Part shown: piece by piece, positions 1 through 5,982 of the stretch
Numbering within the stretch: position 1 is the stretch's first letter
Layout: the number at the start of each line of letters is the position of its first letter
Notes under the pieces: model-generated
What the model was told of the DNA's origin: nothing
Database searches by the model: none
What the model saw: only the letters and a program-made list of their open reading frames with translations
Assembly (NCBI GenBank): GCA_005882235.1
Contig: VBCT01000154.1
Span: forward strand, 1-6,404
Length of the DNA: 6,404 nt
Direction of reading: 5' to 3'
DNA from: Betaproteobacteria bacterium
GTDB taxonomy: Bacteria > Pseudomonadota > Gammaproteobacteria > Burkholderiales > SG8-39
Position numbers and translations under genes: made by a program

Positions 1-414
1 CGGCGCAACGCGCGTCGCGCGCTCGCCGCGATTGGAGAAGAAAAACATCGACGCTACGTCTCCCACGAGCAGGCTGAACCCGTTGTAGTCCGCTGCGCGC
101 TTTTCAACGAGCCGCACGTATTCCTCCGAGCTTGTCCTTCCAGTCAGGAAATCGGCGACCAGCGCTCCCCGCGAAGGCGCGCCGGTTTTCTTGTCCGCGG
201 GATTGCGGTAGTTCGTGAGCGCGGCGAATCGCCCATCCAGGGTGATGCCGAGCCAGGTGCCTCCGGCTTCGAGATCGCGCCCGGCGAGGACGTTCGAATG
301 GTCGTCCCAGAACCCGGCGGGCGCGGCCGGGCGCCCGAAATATTCGTCGCGGTTGGCCGCGACGACCAGACGGTAGCGAGGGTGCGAGCGCCAGGCGAAT
401 GCGATCAGGCACAT
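1..414 (-). CDS. NRDE/TANGO2 family protein (DUF833), C-terminus off window
   Basis: This is the first 138 codons of a protein that runs off the left edge. It opens MCLIAFAW and carries the family's signature Asn-Arg-Asp-Glu (residues 21-24, in VVAANRDEYFGRP), followed by AGRDLEAGGTWLGI (about 44-57) and ALTNYRNP (about 64-71). These are the N-terminal hallmarks of the NRDE (TANGO2, DUF833) family. Family knowledge: members resemble Ntn-hydrolases with Cys2 exposed after Met removal, and eukaryotic and some bacterial homologues have been linked to heme trafficking; no enzymatic reaction is firmly established. The ATG at 414 is chosen because MC is the conserved N-terminus. It overlaps the end of the upstream DUF4936 gene by 10 nt and has no clear Shine-Dalgarno, so translational coupling is likely. 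Family assignment is secure; function is not. Confidence 0.93.
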   Translation of the reverse strand, partial: MCLIAFAWRSHPRYRLVVAANRDEYFGRPAAPAGFWDDHSNVLAGRDLEAGGTWLGITLDGRFAALTNYRNPADKKTGAPSRGALVADFLTGRTSSEEYVRLVEKRAADYNGFSLLVGDVASMFFFSNRGERATRVAP

Positions 415-704
415 GGCGACTCAAGGGCGCGAAACACTTCCTGCTTCCGCGACGACCCCGGGACGAGCAGGCCGGCGAGGCCGTGGCGCTCGACCAGCTT
501 GGCGAGCTCCGCTTCGAAACGCGTCACGTCCTGAACGTTCTCGTAGATCTCCATCCAGGTAGTCTCATCGTCGCGGCGCCGCAGGAGTCGTCCGCTGATG
601 CCGGCGATGTCGGAGAGCTCGCGCTGCAGCTCGCGTACCGCCATGCGCGCCCGTTCTGCGTTTTGCGCGGGCACGCGATAGTAGATGTAGAAATTGAGCT
701 TCAA
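405..704 (-). CDS. DUF4936 family protein
   Basis: A 99-residue soluble protein with no signal peptide or membrane segment. The N-terminal strand (KLNFYIYYRV), a helix (about 14-31), a GISGRLLRR strand (about 35-43), a TTWMEIYENV strand (about 48-57) and a second helix (about 60-75) match what I recall of the DUF4936 family. The predicted order of strands and helices resembles a ferredoxin-like or dimeric alpha/beta-barrel fold; this is inference. The start codon is TTG at 704-702, sharing a 4-nt TTGA overlap with the ygfZ stop codon. That coupling and the conserved opening make it the best start. It lies between ygfZ and an NRDE/TANGO2 gene, so it probably works in, or is expressed with, iron-cofactor maintenance. 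Its biochemical role is unknown. Confidence 0.88.
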   Translation of the reverse strand: MKLNFYIYYRVPAQNAERARMAVRELQRELSDIAGISGRLLRRRDDETTWMEIYENVQDVTRFEAELAKLVERHGLAGLLVPGSSRKQEVFRALESPCA

Positions 705-1690
705 TCGACGGCGTAGGGGAGGGCGAGGAAGCGAAGCACGGGCCCGCCGAGGGACTTCAGATGCACCGTCGAGCCTTCACGGCTCGCGCTCTGCACGACC
801 GCCAGCAGGTCGTAACCGCCGTCGGGCGAGGCTTCCGCGCTGACGACGATCCCGCTCGTCTGATCGCCGAGGTCCTCGCTGTAGAGAGGGTCTCCAGCTT
901 TGGCCTGAGCGGCGACCTTGGCGAGGAACATGCGGCGCTTGAGCTTGCCGAGATGTTGCATGCGCGCGACCACCTCCTGTCCGGTGTAGCAGCCCTTGCT
1001 GAAGCTGACTCCGCCGAGAAGCTCGAAGTTCGCCATCTGCGGAACGAGCTGGTCCTGCGTCGCAGCAGTCACCAGGGGCACGCCGTTGCGGATATCGAGC
1101 CACCGCCACGCGTGCGCGCCCACGGGAACGAGAACGTTCGCGAGCCGTTGCCGGAGCGCGAGGGCGCTCGCGGGCATCAAGGCGAGGAGATATCTGCCGT
1201 CCCTCAGCTTGATGACCGTGCCGGTATCCGGTCGACGCGATGCCTCGTTCGGCTCCTTCGGGAGTTCGGGGAACACCTCGCCCAACGCCTGATCGGCCTT
1301 CGGTCCCGCCGCGCCTGCCACCACGATCGTGTCCGAGGCATCCGAGACTTTCACTTTCGCGCGCAACACGAACTTCGAAATGTGCTTTTGGATGGAAGGG
1401 GCGATGTCCCGCGACAGGGCCATGCAGAAGCCGGTCTCTTCGCGCCACAGCAGGAAATTCGCGAGCATCCTGCCTTTGGGGGAGCAATAGGCGCCGTACG
1501 CGCCCGACCGCAAACCGACCTCCGCCACATCGCAGCTCAGCTGTCCCTGCAAAAAGGTTTCCGCGTCCTCCCCGCTGAACTGGAGGACGCCCAAGTGGCC
1601 GAGCAGGGCGAGTACGCTTCCCGATCGCGCTGCGGCGAGATCGGGATCCGCTCGGCCCGCGGCCTCGGCAATTTGAAACGGCATGCTCAT
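701..1690 (-). CDS. ygfZ: Folate-binding Fe-S cluster assembly/repair protein YgfZ
   Basis: About 329 residues, the usual size for the YgfZ/GcvT-like family. The diagnostic motif KGCYTGQE is at residues 232-239, with the conserved Cys at 234. Other family stretches are FLQGQLSCDV (about 46-55), YCSPKGRML (about 68-76), RWLDIRNGVPLV (about 196-207) and VARMQHLGKLKRR (about 241-253). Family knowledge: YgfZ is a cytoplasmic tetrahydrofolate-binding protein needed for activity of certain Fe-S enzymes, such as MiaB in E. coli, and for oxidative-stress tolerance. The start is ATG at 1690 (MSMPFQ); ATG at 1684 is two codons later and equally possible. The frame stays open upstream to 1912, but that stretch is low-complexity Arg/Ala sequence lying over mltG and is rejected. 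It heads a minus-strand operon with DUF4936 and NRDE genes and is divergent from mltG. Confidence 0.95.
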   Translation of the reverse strand: MSMPFQIAEAAGRADPDLAAARSGSVLALLGHLGVLQFSGEDAETFLQGQLSCDVAEVGLRSGAYGAYCSPKGRMLANFLLWREETGFCMALSRDIAPSIQKHISKFVLRAKVKVSDASDTIVVAGAAGPKADQALGEVFPELPKEPNEASRRPDTGTVIKLRDGRYLLALMPASALALRQRLANVLVPVGAHAWRWLDIRNGVPLVTAATQDQLVPQMANFELLGGVSFSKGCYTGQEVVARMQHLGKLKRRMFLAKVAAQAKAGDPLYSEDLGDQTSGIVVSAEASPDGGYDLLAVVQSASREGSTVHLKSLGGPVLRFLALPYAVD

Positions 1691-1705
1691 CTGCTGATCC
1701 CGTGG

Positions 1706-1734
1706 TTTAACGTTTATTATACGAGCGTAGTCAA
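1706..1734. promoter_or_regulatory. Divergent promoter region between ygfZ and mltG
   Basis: The 68-bp gap (1691-1758) between the two divergent starts is locally AT-rich. It holds a perfect TATAAT on the minus strand (1721 to 1716), placed for a ygfZ transcript with a leader of about 20 nt. The same bases read TATTAT on the plus strand (1715-1720), a possible -10 for mltG. No good -35 sits at 16-18 bp from either. A TTGACT on the minus strand (1734 to 1729) is only 7 bp from the TATAAT; used as a -35 it would pair at 17 bp with a weak GTTAAA (1711 to 1706). Neither start site is certain. Confidence 0.45.
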
Positions 1735-1758
1735 GCCCGCCGTTCCTTGCCGAAATCG

Positions 1759-2775
1759 ATGCTGTTACGACTGAAATTATTGCTCTTGCTGGCCTCCGCC
1801 GCCGTGCTCGGTTTCTGCGGGTGGCTGCTGTGGTTCGCCCTTTCGCCGATCGAGCTCGCCGCGCCGACCGTGGAATTCTCGATCCGCCCGGGCAGCACGC
1901 TGCGAGGCGCAACGCGCCAGATCATCGATGCGGGGCTGTCGATGCCGGGATGGAAGTTCATTCTCCTCGCGCGCGCCAACGGCGCCAGCGCCGGCGTCAA
2001 GGCCGGCAGCTACCAGGTGTCGGACGGTGTCACGCCTCTCCTGCTCGTTCGCAAGATCACGCGCGGGGAATACGCGCAAGCGGAAATTCTCTTTGTCGAA
2101 GGCTGGAATTTTCGCCAGATGCGCGAGGCGTTGAATGCGCACGTCGACCTGAAGCACGATTCGGCGAGCTTCACCGAAGCGCAGATCATGGCGAAGCTCG
2201 GAGCCCCGGGAGTGGTTCCGGAAGGCATGTTCTTCCCCGATACCTACGTCTTCGCCAAGGGCGCCAGCGATCTCGCGGTGCTCGCGCGGGCGCGCGGCGC
2301 GATGAAAAAGCAGCTCGAGTCCGCCTGGGACGGGCGCGCCCCGGATTTGCCGATGACAGATCCGTACGAAGCGCTTATCCTCGCTTCACTCGTCGAAAAG
2401 GAGACCGGCCGCGCGGGTGACCGCACGATGATCGCGGCGGTATTCGCCAACCGCCTGCGCCGCAAGATGAAGCTGCAGACCGATCCGAGCGTGATCTACG
2501 GTATGGGCGAGAAATTCGACGGCAACCTGCGCAAGAGGGACCTCGTGACGGACACGCCCTTCAACACCTATACGCGACTGGGTCTGCCGCCGCATCCGAT
2601 CGCGATGCCGGGACTCGCTTCGCTCGCGGCCGTGATGCATCCCGCTCGGACCGACGCGCTGTATTTCGTGTCCCGTGGAGACGGGACGAGCGAATTCTCC
2701 CGCACGCTCGTCGAGCACAACCGCGCGGTCGCCAAATATCAATTGCCCGGCGCGCGCCGGCGTTCGGGCCGATGA
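1759..2775 (+). CDS. mltG: Endolytic murein transglycosylase MltG (YceG family)
   Basis: A 338-residue inner-membrane protein that cleaves nascent peptidoglycan glycan strands, thought to release them from the synthase and set strand length. The N-terminus (about residues 7-27, leucine/alanine rich, ending GWLLWFAL) is a single transmembrane anchor with the catalytic part in the periplasm. A LysM-like region (about 36-100) is followed by FVEGWNFRQM (112-121), VPEGMFFPDTYVF (153-165) and the catalytic-site stretch ASLVEKETG (209-217). Glu213 matches the catalytic Glu218 of E. coli. TDPSVIYG (241-248), GLPPHPIAMPG (275-285) and the C-terminal LYFVSRGDG (301-309) complete the family pattern. ATG 1759 is preferred over TTG at 1747, which would add four residues; no clear Shine-Dalgarno precedes either. 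It leads the mltG–tmk–holB–tatD operon and overlaps tmk by 4 nt (ATGA). Confidence 0.96.
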   Translation: MLLRLKLLLLLASAAVLGFCGWLLWFALSPIELAAPTVEFSIRPGSTLRGATRQIIDAGLSMPGWKFILLARANGASAGVKAGSYQVSDGVTPLLLVRKITRGEYAQAEILFVEGWNFRQMREALNAHVDLKHDSASFTEAQIMAKLGAPGVVPEGMFFPDTYVFAKGASDLAVLARARGAMKKQLESAWDGRAPDLPMTDPYEALILASLVEKETGRAGDRTMIAAVFANRLRRKMKLQTDPSVIYGMGEKFDGNLRKRDLVTDTPFNTYTRLGLPPHPIAMPGLASLAAVMHPARTDALYFVSRGDGTSEFSRTLVEHNRAVAKYQLPGARRRSGR

Positions 2776-3380
2776 GCCGCGGCAAGTTCATCACCCTGGA
2801 AGGTATCGACGGTGCAGGTAAGAGCACGCACGTCGGCGGCATGGCGGATTTCCTGCGCGGGCGCGGAAAAGACATCGTAGTCACGCGCGAGCCGGGCGGT
2901 ACGCCGCTGGGCGAGAAATTGCGCGCGCTCCTGCTCTCCCAGGCGATGGATCTCGATACCGAGGCCCTCTTGATGTTTGCTGCGCGCCGCGAGCACATCG
3001 CGCAGGTAATTGCGCCCGCGCTCGCCGCGGGGAGCTGGGTCGTTTCCGAACGCTTTACCGACGCTACCTATGCGTATCAAGGCGCAGGGCGTGGCATGGC
3101 GAGGGATAGGATCGCGGCGCTCGAGCGTTGGGTTCACGGCGGGCTGCAACCCGATCTGACTCTCGTTTTCGACGCGCCGGTCGAGGTCGCGCTCGCGCGG
3201 CGTGCGAAGGACCGAGGCGATCGTTTCGAGCTCGAGAGCAAGGCCTTCTTCGAGCGTGTTCGGGCTGCGTATCTCGAGCGCGCTGCGGCGGAACCTCGCC
3301 GGATGAGAGTGATCCAGTCCGGAAGGTCCCTGACGGAAGTTAAGAAAGCTGTCGAGGATATAGTTTCAACTATATGTTAA
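2772..3380 (+). CDS. tmk: Thymidylate kinase (dTMP kinase)
   Basis: 202 residues, standard for the family. It phosphorylates dTMP to dTDP with ATP in the cytoplasm, an essential step in dTTP supply. The P-loop GIDGAGKST spans residues 11-19, with no Arg inside it, and the substrate-binding TREPGGTPLGE spans 38-48. The dTMP-contact region SERFTDATYAYQG is at 92-104. The LID-like RAKDRGDRFE (144-153) carries several Arg residues, consistent with the type II (E. coli-like) arrangement where the catalytic Arg is in the LID. The usual Asp-Arg-(Tyr/His/Phe) motif reads Glu93-Arg94-Phe95, a conservative but notable change. The start overlaps the mltG stop by 4 nt. The last 20 or so bases are AT-rich and form an inverted repeat leading into holB. 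Confidence 0.97.
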   Translation: MSRGKFITLEGIDGAGKSTHVGGMADFLRGRGKDIVVTREPGGTPLGEKLRALLLSQAMDLDTEALLMFAARREHIAQVIAPALAAGSWVVSERFTDATYAYQGAGRGMARDRIAALERWVHGGLQPDLTLVFDAPVEVALARRAKDRGDRFELESKAFFERVRAAYLERAAAEPRRMRVIQSGRSLTEVKKAVEDIVSTIC

Positions 3381-3395
3381 ACCATGATATTTAAC
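3358..3395. repeat. Two adjacent AT-rich inverted repeats at the tmk/holB junction
   Basis: The first is a perfect inverted repeat: ATATAGTT (3358-3365), two bases TC, then AACTATAT (3368-3375). As RNA it gives a 7-bp stem with a TTCA loop. Directly next to it, GTTAAA (3376-3381) and TTTAAC (3390-3395) form a second inverted repeat around an 8-base loop that contains the holB ATG (3384-3386). The stretch covers the tmk stop codon and the holB start and is much more AT-rich than its surroundings. It could be an RNA structure controlling holB translation or a protein-binding site; the role is inferred, the symmetry is directly visible. No T-run follows, so it is not a typical terminator. Confidence 0.6.
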
Positions 3396-4376
3396 TGGCA
3401 AGAGCGGCCCTGGAAAGATTGGAAGCAGCTCCGGGAGCGATTGCCCCACGCGATCCTGATACAGAGCGGGGAGGGCGTGGGTGAATTCGAATTTGCTCAA
3501 GCGTGCGCGCAATCGCTGCTGTGCGAGGATCCCATACAGGACCGGCGGCCATGCGGCGCCTGCCACGCCTGCGACTGGTTTTCGCTGGGCAATCACCCCG
3601 ACTTCCGGCTGATCGTCCCGGCGAGCATGGCGCCCGAATCGCGCGAGGAGGGCGCGGAACCCGCGAAGAAGAAGAGCGAGCAGATTCGCATCGAGCAGGT
3701 GCGCGAGCTCGCCGAGTTCCTCGCGGTCGGAACGCATCGCGGCGGTCTGCGCGTCATCCTCGTCTATCCCGCAGAAGCGATGAACGCGAATACGCAAAAC
3801 GCCTTGCTGAAAAACCTCGAGGAGCCTCCGCCGGCCACAGCTTTCCTTCTCGTCACCACGCAGCCCGAGCGCTTGCTCGCGACCGTGCGAAGCCGCTGCC
3901 TGAGGTTTAGCCTGCCGTTCCCGCCGTCGGAACCGGTCCTGCGCTGGCTGAAGGAGCAGGGCCTGAGCCAACCCGAGGCGACACTGGCCGGCGCTGGAGG
4001 CGCGCCCCTTGTCGCGCTCAAAGCCGCCGACACGGACGCCGATCGCCTGCGCTTCATCGAGAAACTTGGAGATTCAGGCTTTGACCCGATTGCCCTCGCC
4101 GAAACGGTCGCGCACGTTCCGCTGTGGGACCTGGTCGGATGGCTGCAGCGATGGAGCTACGATCTCTTGCTCGCCCGGGTCGCAGGTCGGGTACGGTATG
4201 GCCTTGACCATGAAGAAGTGATTTCAGATACGGCAAGTCACTGCGATGCCGCGGATATCGCCGCTTACCTGCGCCGGCTGGCGCAAGCCCGGGCGCTCGC
4301 CCGGCACCCGCTCAACGCCAAGCTGTTTGTCGAGGACCTCCTGCTGCAGTATCGGCGGCTGGTCGCCCGGCCGTGA
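3384..4376 (+). CDS. holB: DNA polymerase III subunit delta prime
   Basis: 330 residues, close to E. coli delta prime (334). It is part of the cytoplasmic clamp loader that opens and loads the beta sliding clamp. The AAA+ N-terminal domain starts MIFNWQERPW. The zinc-module cysteines are Cys47, Cys57, Cys60 and Cys63 (PCGACHAC), and ALLKNLEEPPP (140-150) and the sensor-region SRC (170-172, VRSRCLRF) are present. The P-loop position reads GEGVGEFE (29-36), without the Lys and Ser/Thr needed to bind nucleotide, as in E. coli delta prime, which does not bind ATP. The C-terminal helical collar domain ends LFVEDLLLQYRRLV. No Shine-Dalgarno precedes the ATG, which lies 3 nt after tmk inside an AT-rich inverted repeat; the conserved N-terminus supports this start. 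It overlaps the TatD gene by 4 nt. Confidence 0.95.
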   Translation: MIFNWQERPWKDWKQLRERLPHAILIQSGEGVGEFEFAQACAQSLLCEDPIQDRRPCGACHACDWFSLGNHPDFRLIVPASMAPESREEGAEPAKKKSEQIRIEQVRELAEFLAVGTHRGGLRVILVYPAEAMNANTQNALLKNLEEPPPATAFLLVTTQPERLLATVRSRCLRFSLPFPPSEPVLRWLKEQGLSQPEATLAGAGGAPLVALKAADTDADRLRFIEKLGDSGFDPIALAETVAHVPLWDLVGWLQRWSYDLLLARVAGRVRYGLDHEEVISDTASHCDAADIAAYLRRLAQARALARHPLNAKLFVEDLLLQYRRLVARP

Positions 4377-5206
4377 ACGCGAAAGCGAGTCCGGGGTCGC
4401 CTGCGACCGAGGATTTTCCTGGATGGGTCGATTCGCACTGCCATCTGGATTTTCCGGAATTCGACGGCAAGATGGACGAGGTGCGGAAGGAGATGCGCGC
4501 GAACGGAGTGACGCACGCGCTGTGCATCAGCGTCCACTTGACCGGGTTTCCCAAGGTGCTCGCGCTTGCCGAGGCCTACGATAATTTCTTTGCGACCGTC
4601 GGCGTGCATCCGGACCATGGGGATCGCACCGAGGTGGATCCGGCGCGGCTGGTCGAGCTCGCACGCCACCCGCGGATCGTCGCGATCGGCGAGACCGGGC
4701 TCGACTACTACCGGGTGAGCGGTGATTCTGCGTGGCAGCGCGAGCGCTTTCGGGCTCACATACGCGCTGCGCGCGAATGCGGCAAGCCGCTCGTCATCCA
4801 TACGCGCCAAGCTGCCGAAGACACGCTCGCCATCATGCGGGAGGAGGGTGCGGCCGAAGTAGGGGGGGTGATGCACTGTTTCACCGAGTCCAGGGCGATG
4901 GCCGAGGCGGCCATCGCCCTCGGGTTCCATATCTCGTTCTCCGGCATCGTGACCTTCAAGAACGCCGGAGCCTTGAAAGACGTAGCCCGCTGGGTTCCGC
5001 TTGAGCGCTTGCTGGTGGAAACCGACTCCCCTTACCTTGCCCCGGTTCCTCATCGGGGAGAAAGCAACCGGCCGGCGCTGGTCCGCCATGTCGGAGAGGA
5101 AGTCGCGCGCCTTCGGGGCATTTCGCTCGAAGAGCTGGCCAGAGCGACCACGGGTAACTTCTTCAGTCTCTTCGATGCAGGGGAAAAGGAGGGGAGGAGG
5201 ATTTGA
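4373..5206 (+). CDS. TatD-family metal-dependent hydrolase (YcfH-like)
   Basis: 277 residues with a TIM-barrel amidohydrolase-type active site. Metal ligands expected in the family are visible: His22 and His24 (DSHCHLD, 20-26), Glu107 (GETGLDYY, 106-113), His143 (VIHTR), His168 (MHCF) and Asp218 (ETDSPYLAP, 216-224). Family knowledge: TatD proteins are divalent-metal-dependent 3'-5' DNases/RNases, and the paralogue beside holB in E. coli is YcfH; substrates of this member are unknown. In the conserved C-terminal NEPAYV-type stretch this protein has NRPALV (232-237), replacing the usual Glu with Arg. The start is GTG at 4373, overlapping the holB stop by 4 nt (GTGA). About 16 non-conserved residues precede the first conserved strand. 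It is the last gene of the operon. Confidence 0.94.
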   Translation: MNAKASPGSPATEDFPGWVDSHCHLDFPEFDGKMDEVRKEMRANGVTHALCISVHLTGFPKVLALAEAYDNFFATVGVHPDHGDRTEVDPARLVELARHPRIVAIGETGLDYYRVSGDSAWQRERFRAHIRAARECGKPLVIHTRQAAEDTLAIMREEGAAEVGGVMHCFTESRAMAEAAIALGFHISFSGIVTFKNAGALKDVARWVPLERLLVETDSPYLAPVPHRGESNRPALVRHVGEEVARLRGISLEELARATTGNFFSLFDAGEKEGRRI

Positions 5207-5238
5207 GATTGAGATTTAATTTGACATAATATACATAT

Positions 5239-5253
5239 GCGACAATTCGTCGC
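5239..5253 (-). terminator. Possible weak terminator between convergent genes
   Basis: GCGAC (5239-5243) and GTCGC (5249-5253) form a perfect 5-bp GC-rich stem with an AATTC loop. Read on the minus strand, the hairpin comes just after the TPR gene stop and is followed by an AT-rich run (ATATGTATATTATG), though not by a true T-tract. It lies in the 56-bp gap between the TatD gene and the TPR gene, the only place for terminators of the two converging operons. Weak evidence. Confidence 0.3.
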
Positions 5254-5262
5254 CGCAGGAAG

Positions 5263-5880
5263 TCAGGGACGCTGCCTCGCTTCCAGGCGCTTCCGGAGTT
5301 CTTCCGCCAACATCGGATCGAGCTTTTCCAAGGGTCCCAAGACAGCCGGGACTTCATCCCGCTCACCGAGCCGAACGTGGGCAGCACCCAGCTCGAACCA
5401 GGCGCGGGCGAATTCCGGTTCCAGGCGCGCCGCCTCCCGATACGCAGTGACCGCGCGGTCGAGCCGATTGGAATCGCGATACGCCTCTCCGAGAAGGAAG
5501 AACGTCGCGAAGGAGGTCCGGCCTATGGCGCTCGCGCGCTCCAGCGTGCGAACTGCCTGACCCGGTTGCCCTGCCTGACGCTGGGACTCCCCAAGCAGGT
5601 TCCAGGCCCCGATGTCCTCCGGGTTGCGTTGAATGACTCTGGAGAGTGCCGCGGTCGCCTTAGGATAATCGCCGCGGCGCACCCAGGCGTAGGCGGCGAT
5701 CACCCCCCAATCGGAGCCTTCGGGATCCCGGCGCTGCCGCTCCTCGGCATAGCGCAATAGCCCGCCCCAATCCCGTTTCTGATTGAGCGCGGCGATTCGC
5801 TCCCGCTCTTCGAGACTGTCACCGCGCCCGACGAGGGCCGACGCGAGCAGCGGGTCCGCCGGGAGCGGCGTGGATTCCAT
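5263..5880 (-). CDS. Tetratricopeptide repeat protein, probable lipoprotein
   Basis: From the first canonical start (ATG 5880) this gives 205 residues made mostly of TPR helical hairpins, roughly at residues 57-88, 91-122, 125-156 and 158-190. Typical TPR spacing is seen in AWNLLGESQRQAGQPGQAV, FFLLGEAYRDSNRLDRAV and AWFELGAAHVRLGE. TPR domains are protein-protein scaffolds; no catalytic domain is visible and no specific partner can be named. The frame stays open upstream and encodes a good lipoprotein signal peptide, described as a separate feature, so the true start is probably upstream and the mature protein membrane-anchored. No Shine-Dalgarno precedes ATG 5880. It lies downstream of the DUF3460 gene on the same strand, probably as an operon, and converges on the TatD gene. 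The TPR call is secure; the start is not. Confidence 0.85.
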   Translation of the reverse strand: MESTPLPADPLLASALVGRGDSLEERERIAALNQKRDWGGLLRYAEERQRRDPEGSDWGVIAAYAWVRRGDYPKATAALSRVIQRNPEDIGAWNLLGESQRQAGQPGQAVRTLERASAIGRTSFATFFLLGEAYRDSNRLDRAVTAYREAARLEPEFARAWFELGAAHVRLGERDEVPAVLGPLEKLDPMLAEELRKRLEARQRP

Positions 5881-5982
5881 GCTGAATGCGGAACCGCGGG
5901 GTGGAGCGCAGCCGCAAAGCGCAACACAAGTCGCGAAGGCTGCTGCGAACGCCTGGAGGCGGGAATCAGACCTTGTTTTGAT
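5881..5982 (-). other. In-frame lipoprotein signal peptide upstream of the TPR gene's first ATG, no canonical start
   Basis: Read in the TPR frame from 5982, the codons give xKTRSDSRLQ, then a hydrophobic stretch AFAAAFATCVAL and a lipobox Leu-Cys-Gly-Cys (Cys codon at 5910-5908), then APPRGS before the Met at 5880. This is the charged-hydrophobic-lipobox layout of a signal peptidase II substrate, with Ala after the Cys, which favours the outer membrane. The frame is open back to a stop at 6027-6025, but contains no ATG, GTG, TTG or CTG codon. The best-placed candidate is ATC at 5982-5980, with AGCAGG ending 9 nt upstream. The alternatives are a sequencing error or mutation at the start, a frameshift near 5950-5965, or coincidence. 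Confidence 0.55.

Noticed and set aside
104..424. Minus-strand open frame of 106 codons at the left end
   Set aside because: It is a shifted reading of the NRDE gene; the correct frame contains the NRDE signature and continues past the window edge.
761..1774. Long plus-strand open frame of 337 codons opposite ygfZ
   Set aside because: It is antisense to a clearly recognised ygfZ, has an Arg/His/Ala-rich composition typical of shadow frames in GC-rich DNA, and shows no recognisable domain.
1691..1912. N-terminal extension of the ygfZ frame
   Set aside because: It would run over the mltG start and coding region and encodes low-complexity Arg/Ala sequence; the family N-terminus fits the ATG at 1690 or 1684.
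5221..5226. Perfect TTGACA after the TatD gene, suggesting a plus-strand promoter
   Set aside because: No acceptable -10 lies 16-18 bp downstream, and no plus-strand gene follows; the DNA there codes for the TPR protein on the other strand.
5237..5560. Plus-strand open frame starting just after the TatD gene
   Set aside because: It is opposite the TPR protein, has a Ser/Arg-rich shadow composition and no ribosome binding site or known domain.
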